Assembly (NCBI RefSeq): GCF_008868175.1
Contig: NZ_WBKT01000004.1
Coordinates: 34,870 to 98,869 of the forward strand
Direction: 5' to 3'
Source: Micromonospora sp. AMSO31t
Lineage (GTDB): Bacteria > Actinomycetota > Actinomycetes > Mycobacteriales > Micromonosporaceae
Length of the DNA stretch: 64,000 nt
The notes beneath the pieces were generated by a model. It searched no databases and had not been told where the DNA came from. It was given only the letters and a program-made list of their open reading frames with translations. Below are positions 60,313 to 64,000 of this stretch, one piece after another; within the stretch, counting starts at the first letter, position 1, and every line of letters starts with the position of its first letter. The position numbers were made by a program, and so were the translations under genes.

Positions 60313-61392
60313 GTGCACAGCGGACGGACCCCGGAGCGGCTGACCAAACGCGGCCTCGTCGCCGTCTCCCACGCCATCGAACGGGCCGCGCTGGCCGAGG
60401 CCGAGGACGGGCCGTTGGTCGTGTTCGCCCTGTTCCAGCGGCTGCCGTACTTCGCCCGGGAAAGCGCCGTCTACCGGCGGATCGCCGCCCAGGCCGCGGT
60501 GACCGTGGTCGGGATGGTCGGCGGGCCCCCGCCGGACCTGCCCGCCGGGGCGTACCCGGTGCTGCTCGAGGACGCCGAGGACCTGGCCCGGGAGTGGAGC
60601 GTGGTGGCGCTGACGCCGCGCTTCGGGGCGAGCCTGGTGGCGTACGACCGGGCCGAGGTGGCACCGGCGGAGACCCTCGAAGCCGGCCGCCTCTTCGACG
60701 GGCGCTGGGGCTTCCGCCGGGACGAGGCGCTGCACGACGTGCTCCGGCTGTGGGGACAGCTCGACGGGCGGCTGCCCGGGCCGGCGCGGACGGCGCTGGA
60801 GCAGGCGGTCGCGCGGGTCCGGGACATCCCGGCCGCCCCCGGCGAGTCCCGCGCCGAGGCGGCGCTGCGGCTGCTGGCCCGGCGGGGCGAGCGGGCGCGC
60901 CCGGTCGAGCCGGCCGACGGCCTGCTCGACGAGCCGGGGCTGCGCCGGTGGACCGGCATGGACGGGGTGACCGCCTCGGGCACCCTGCCGGTGGCGCTGG
61001 TCGGCCTCTGGGTGGACGAGCCGGCCGGCGCGCCGGAACGCTTCGGCCGCCGCGGGGCGGCCCGGGAGGGCCAGGCCGTGCTCGCGGCGGTCACGAGCGT
61101 GCTGAGCCCGGTCGACCGGGCGGTCCGCCTCGCCGACAACGAGTTCCAGCTGATCCTGCCCGGGCGGGACGAGGCGGCGGCGCTCGCCGTGGTGGGCCGG
61201 CTGCACGAGGCGGTGGGCGGCTTGGCCCACTCGTACCCGTTCGTCGCGTACGCGGTGCACGCGGCGGTCACCGTGACCGCCCGGCGGCCACTGCCGGTCG
61301 CCGACCTGCGGCACGCGGTGGAGTGGGCGGTGCGCGAGGGTGTGCCCGTGGCCTCGCTGCCCTCGGAGCGCGTGCCCGTCCCCGCCGGCTGA
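60313..61392 (+). CDS. DICT sensory domain protein with degenerate GGDEF-like region
   Basis: A 359-residue protein with GTG 60313 as start. The N-terminal part (about 10-130) is the DICT domain: LVAVSHAIERAALAE, LVVFALFQRLPYFARE, VALTPRFGASLVA. The C-terminal part (about 215-355) resembles the GGDEF fold: VALVGLWVDEPAG, GQAVLAAVTSVLSPVDRAVRLADNEFQLILPG, but the GG(D/E)EF loop is replaced by ADNEF, so cyclase activity is unlikely. DICT domains are proposed light or small-molecule sensors. It precedes the Asp23/AmaP operon by 69 nt. Confidence 0.8.
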   Translation: MHSGRTPERLTKRGLVAVSHAIERAALAEAEDGPLVVFALFQRLPYFARESAVYRRIAAQAAVTVVGMVGGPPPDLPAGAYPVLLEDAEDLAREWSVVALTPRFGASLVAYDRAEVAPAETLEAGRLFDGRWGFRRDEALHDVLRLWGQLDGRLPGPARTALEQAVARVRDIPAAPGESRAEAALRLLARRGERARPVEPADGLLDEPGLRRWTGMDGVTASGTLPVALVGLWVDEPAGAPERFGRRGAAREGQAVLAAVTSVLSPVDRAVRLADNEFQLILPGRDEAAALAVVGRLHEAVGGLAHSYPFVAYAVHAAVTVTARRPLPVADLRHAVEWAVREGVPVASLPSERVPVPAG

Positions 61393-61461
61393 CCGCCGCA
61401 TGCCTGGCCCGGAAACGGGTACGCCCCGCCGGTCCGGATCGGGGCGGAGCGGGGGTGGGGC

Positions 61462-61650
61462 ATGACGCGCGGGCAGTTCGGCTTCCTGGCCGGCTTCCTG
61501 GTGGTCGGGGTCTGGGCGCTGGGCGGCGCCGGGGCGGCCGCCGCCGCGACCGTGGCCGGCCTGGTCGGGTGGCTGCTGGTCCGGGTGCGCGACGGGGACG
61601 TCAGCCTGCCCGGGCTCGCCGACCGGGCCACCGCCGACCGGCGTCGCTGA
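61462..61650 (+). CDS. Small membrane protein of the Asp23 operon
   Basis: A 62-residue protein with two adjacent hydrophobic segments (FGFLAGFLVVGVWALGGAG and AAAATVAGLVGWLLV) and a charged tail (RVRDGDVS, RATADRRR). It has the layout of the small DUF2273-type proteins commonly found beside asp23 and amaP, though identity is inferred from context. ATG 61462 follows GGAGCGGGGG. The Asp23 gene begins 12 nt later. Confidence 0.7.
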   Translation: MTRGQFGFLAGFLVVGVWALGGAGAAAAATVAGLVGWLLVRVRDGDVSLPGLADRATADRRR

Positions 61651-61662
61651 GGCGGGTTCACG

Positions 61663-62037
61663 ATGACCGGCACCCTGCCCCGGCGCGCCACCGCCCCGCG
61701 CGCGCCGGTCACCTGGTCGGAGGAGCGGACCGCCGCGCTCGCCGAGGACGTGGCGCGCCGCACCCCGGCCGTCACCGGCCCGGTGGCCACGGTGCGCGTC
61801 GACGGCGGCGCCGTCCGGGTCGACCTGGACGTGGTGGTCGCGCACGGCGCGCCGCTGACCGCGGTGGCCGAGGCGGTCCGCCGCCGGGTGGCGGCCCGGA
61901 TCGAGGCGCACACCGGCCTGACCGTCGAGGCGGTCACCGTCACGGTGGTCGACCTGCGCCTGCCCGGCGAGCCGACGAGCGTCGACCGGGACGACCGCGA
62001 CCGGCAGCGGGCCGCGGACCCGCGGGAGGCGACATGA
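61663..62037 (+). CDS. Asp23/Gls24 family envelope stress protein
   Basis: A 124-residue soluble protein. The family core is VARRTPAVTGPVATVRVDGGAVRVDLDVVV (in parts) and AEAVRRRVAARIEAHTGLTVEAVTVTVVDL, a strand-helix-strand unit. Asp23 proteins sit at the membrane through AmaP and respond to alkaline and cell-wall stress. The N-terminal extension (about 20 residues, Pro/Ala/Arg) is atypical. It is flanked by small membrane protein genes in one operon. Confidence 0.85.
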   Translation: MTGTLPRRATAPRAPVTWSEERTAALAEDVARRTPAVTGPVATVRVDGGAVRVDLDVVVAHGAPLTAVAEAVRRRVAARIEAHTGLTVEAVTVTVVDLRLPGEPTSVDRDDRDRQRAADPREAT

Positions 62038-62065
62038 ACGCCACCGGGGGCGAGCGGAGTGGACC

Positions 62066-62584
62066 GTGCGCACGGTGAACCGGGCCGCCACCCTGCTGCT
62101 CGCCGTGGCCCTGCTGGGCGGCGGGGTGCTGATGGCCGTCGCGGGGCTGCTCGCCGCGCTGGGCCGCCCCGGTCCCCTGCCGTCCGGGTGGTCGGCCACG
62201 CTGACCACGGCCCGCTGGGCGGACGCGCCGGTGCGCGGCGTCGCCGCCGCCGTCACCCTCCTCGGCCTCGTGGTGCTCGGCGCCGAGCTGCGCCGGTGGC
62301 GGCCGACCCGGCTGCGGCTCACCGACGACGACGGCTGGCACCTGCACCGCCGCTCGGTGGAGCGGCGGCTGGCCCGGGCGGTCCGGTCGGTGCCGAGCGT
62401 CCGCCGGGCCCGGGTCCGCGTCCGGCGGCGCGGGGACGCCTGGCGGCCCCGGGTGACCGCCACCGGCGACCCGGCCGCACGGGCCGACGTCGAGTTCGCG
62501 CTGCGCCGGGAACTGGACCGGCTGACCGCGCCCCGCCGCGGCCCCATCGAGGTCCGGCTCGTCCCCGCCCGGCGGACGCCGTGA
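62066..62584 (+). CDS. DUF6286-like membrane protein of the Asp23 operon
   Basis: A 172-residue protein with two N-terminal membrane helices (TLLLAVALLGGGVLMAVAGLLA and GVAAAVTLLGLVVLGAEL) and a cytosolic basic alpha/beta domain: VERRLARAVRSVPSVRRARVRVRRRG and ADVEFALRRELDRL. This resembles DUF6286 proteins adjacent to actinomycete asp23 genes. GTG 62066 is the start. Its stop overlaps the next start (GTGA). Confidence 0.75.
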   Translation: MRTVNRAATLLLAVALLGGGVLMAVAGLLAALGRPGPLPSGWSATLTTARWADAPVRGVAAAVTLLGLVVLGAELRRWRPTRLRLTDDDGWHLHRRSVERRLARAVRSVPSVRRARVRVRRRGDAWRPRVTATGDPAARADVEFALRRELDRLTAPRRGPIEVRLVPARRTP

Positions 62585-63132
62585 GCAACGCCGCCCACCG
62601 GCTGCTGTGGACCGTCCTCGCCCTGCTGCTCGTGGGGGCGGGCGGCACGGCGTGGGCGGTCGGGGCGGGCCGGCTGCCCGGCGCTGGCGTGCCGCTGGTC
62701 GGGGCCGGGCCGGTGCGCTGGTGGCGGGCCGGCGCGCCGTGGAGCGGCCTCGCCGTGGCCGTGGGTGGGCTGCTGCTCGCCCTGCTCGGGCAGCGGCTGC
62801 TCGCCGCCGCGCGGCGGGTCCCGGACCGGCTCGGCGGCACGCTTGCGCACCGCGGCGACGGCGCCGGCCGGACCCGGGTGGCGAGCGGTGTGCTGACCGG
62901 CGCGCTGGAACGCGATCTGCTGCGGGCGCCGGGCGTCCGCCGGGCGCGGGTCGTCCTCACCGGCCCGGTCACCGGCCCGGACGTGTGGGTCGAGGTGCGC
63001 CTGGCCCCGTCCGCCGGGATCGGGGCGGCCCGCGCCCACGTCGACGCGGCGGTACGCCGGTTCGCCGCCACGGTGGGCTGCCGCCCCGCCCACCTGGACG
63101 TGACGGCGCTGGTGGACGAGACGAGCGGCTGA
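62581..63132 (+). CDS. AmaP-like alkaline-shock membrane anchor protein
   Basis: A 183-residue protein with two helices (LLWTVLALLLVGAGGTAWAVGAG and GLAVAVGGLLLALLGQRLLAA) and a soluble domain with VLTGALERDLLRAPGVRRARVVLTG, similar in fold to Asp23 repeats. AmaP anchors Asp23 to the membrane in firmicutes; the actinomycete role is inferred. GTG 62581 overlaps the upstream stop by 4 nt. Confidence 0.75.
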   Translation: MSNAAHRLLWTVLALLLVGAGGTAWAVGAGRLPGAGVPLVGAGPVRWWRAGAPWSGLAVAVGGLLLALLGQRLLAAARRVPDRLGGTLAHRGDGAGRTRVASGVLTGALERDLLRAPGVRRARVVLTGPVTGPDVWVEVRLAPSAGIGAARAHVDAAVRRFAATVGCRPAHLDVTALVDETSG

Positions 63133-63202
63133 CCCGGTACCGGCCCCCGCACGGACGACCGTCGATGGGCGACGATGGGCCGGGGCGAGGGAGGGAGCCG
63201 TC

Positions 63203-63919
63203 GTGCGGGTGGTGTCGCTGGTGCCGTCGTTGACCGAGGCGGTGGCGCTGACCCGCCCCGAGGTGCTGGTGGGCGCCACCGACTGGTGCACCCACCCGGC
63301 CGGGCTGGACGTCGCCCGGGTGGGCGGGAGCAAGTATCCGGACCTGGACCGGGTGCGCGCGCTCGAGCCGGACCTGGTGCTGCTCAACGAGGAGGAGAAC
63401 CGCCTCGCCGACGCGGACGCGCTGCGGGCGGCCGGCGTGCCGGTGCGGGTCACCTTTCCCCGTACCGTGCCGGAGGCGCTGACCCAGCTCGGCGAGCTGG
63501 TCGCCGCGCTCGGCGTGCCCGCCGAGCCGGACTGGCTGCGAGCCGCGCGCCGGGCCTGGGCCGCGCCGCCCGCGCCGGCCACGCGGAGGGCCGCGGTGGT
63601 GCCGGTGTGGCGGCGCCCCTGGGTGGTGCTCGGCCGGGACACCTTCGCCGGTGACGTGCTGCTGCGGCTCGGCGTCACCAACCGGTACGCCGACCACCCG
63701 GAGCGCTACCCCCGGCCCGGCCTCGACGAGCTGCGCGCCCGGGAACCGGAGCTCGTGGTGCTGCCGGACGAGCCCTACCGGTTCGCCGCCGACGACGGGC
63801 CGGAGGCGTTCCCCGGCGTGCCGGCCGCGCTGGTCTCCGGCCGGCACCTCACCTGGTACGGGCCGTCGCTCGCCGAGGCGCCCGCCCTGCTCGCCGCCCA
63901 GCTCGCCACGGACACCTGA
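63203..63919 (+). CDS. Helical-backbone metal receptor, BtuF-like (cytosolic)
   Basis: A 238-residue protein of the TroA/BtuF substrate-binding superfamily. MRVVSLVPSLTEAVAL and GSKYPDLDRVRALEPDLVLLNEEEN match the first lobe, and GRDTFAGDVLLRLGVTNRYADHPERYPRPGLDEL the second. There is no signal peptide or lipobox, so it is cytosolic and lacks an adjacent ABC transporter; this resembles stand-alone cobalamin-binding-like proteins. Start GTG 63203 has GAGGGAG at 5 nt. The ligand is unknown. Confidence 0.8.
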   Translation: MRVVSLVPSLTEAVALTRPEVLVGATDWCTHPAGLDVARVGGSKYPDLDRVRALEPDLVLLNEEENRLADADALRAAGVPVRVTFPRTVPEALTQLGELVAALGVPAEPDWLRAARRAWAAPPAPATRRAAVVPVWRRPWVVLGRDTFAGDVLLRLGVTNRYADHPERYPRPGLDELRAREPELVVLPDEPYRFAADDGPEAFPGVPAALVSGRHLTWYGPSLAEAPALLAAQLATDT

Positions 63920-64000
63920 ACGAGCCGCCGGCACCGACCGGGCCGTGTCGACACCGGACCAGGGCGCCGGTCCCCACGGCGGCGCCCGCCCTCCCCTGCC

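Noticed and set aside
60124..63681. A 1185-codon minus-strand frame across the DICT/Asp23 operon
   Set aside because: It is antisense of five genes with clear families and correct spacing; no homology in the translated product.

Overview
The window is very GC-rich, single-chromosome-type DNA from an actinomycete. Lsr2, an egt (ergothioneine) operon, GTG/TTG starts with GGAGG-like ribosome sites, an ECF sigma factor, PknB-like kinase, an Asp23/AmaP operon and large secreted Rhs proteins together suggest Micromonosporaceae (Micromonospora-like). This placement is an inference from gene content, not a database result. I saw no tRNA, rRNA, CRISPR array, transposase or integrase.

Layout. 0-2.6 kb is the edge of an exopolysaccharide locus: a truncated glycosyltransferase, a low-molecular-weight tyrosine phosphatase and a Wzz/BY-kinase that converge and overlap. 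2.9-5.4 kb has NhaA and a TMEM165/GDT1-type Mn2+ exporter preceded by a yybP-ykoY (manganese) riboswitch. 5.5-9.8 kb is an egtABCD operon without egtE. 10-13.4 kb holds an ECF sigma factor with an anti-sigma-like membrane partner, and a transmembrane Ser/Thr kinase. 13.4-18.7 kb is a histidine kinase/response regulator plus MacB-type ABC exporter cassette. 18.8-21.9 kb contains a minimal GntR regulator with two identical sites, a DUF305 protein and a divergent secreted LVIVD-type protein sharing a CRP-like palindrome. 22-29.1 kb is a leftward run of metabolic genes (Ntn amidohydrolase lipoprotein, ribokinase, DUF1203, AsnB with an M15-like peptidase, PEP-mutase-like protein coupled to a P450).

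29.3-44.9 kb is the most striking region. A 3318-residue Rhs protein ends in a Hint (autoprocessing) domain and a YwqJ-like nucleic-acid deaminase tip. It is followed by a 4-nt-overlapping, lower-GC probable immunity gene. Two secreted paralogues with a shared PLL-type beta-propeller domain flank this toxin/immunity pair, one downstream in the same direction and one divergent. The whole reads as a contact- or secretion-dependent polymorphic toxin island.

45-51 kb holds a 2H phosphoesterase, a secreted GH43 enzyme with an operator-like promoter, and a scar where an ArsR-type gene and a NarL-type response regulator gene are both truncated at one point and fused tail to tail. 51-58.5 kb carries a DEAD-box helicase, Lon with a HAIR-like HspR site, Lsr2, a PP2C-like protein and a secreted Asn/Gly-repeat protein. 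58.7-63.9 kb has a DUF2726-like protein, a GNAT acetyltransferase, a DICT-domain protein, an Asp23/AmaP envelope-stress operon and a BtuF-like metal-receptor protein. Convergent gene pairs are separated by long perfect GC hairpins that probably act as bidirectional terminators.
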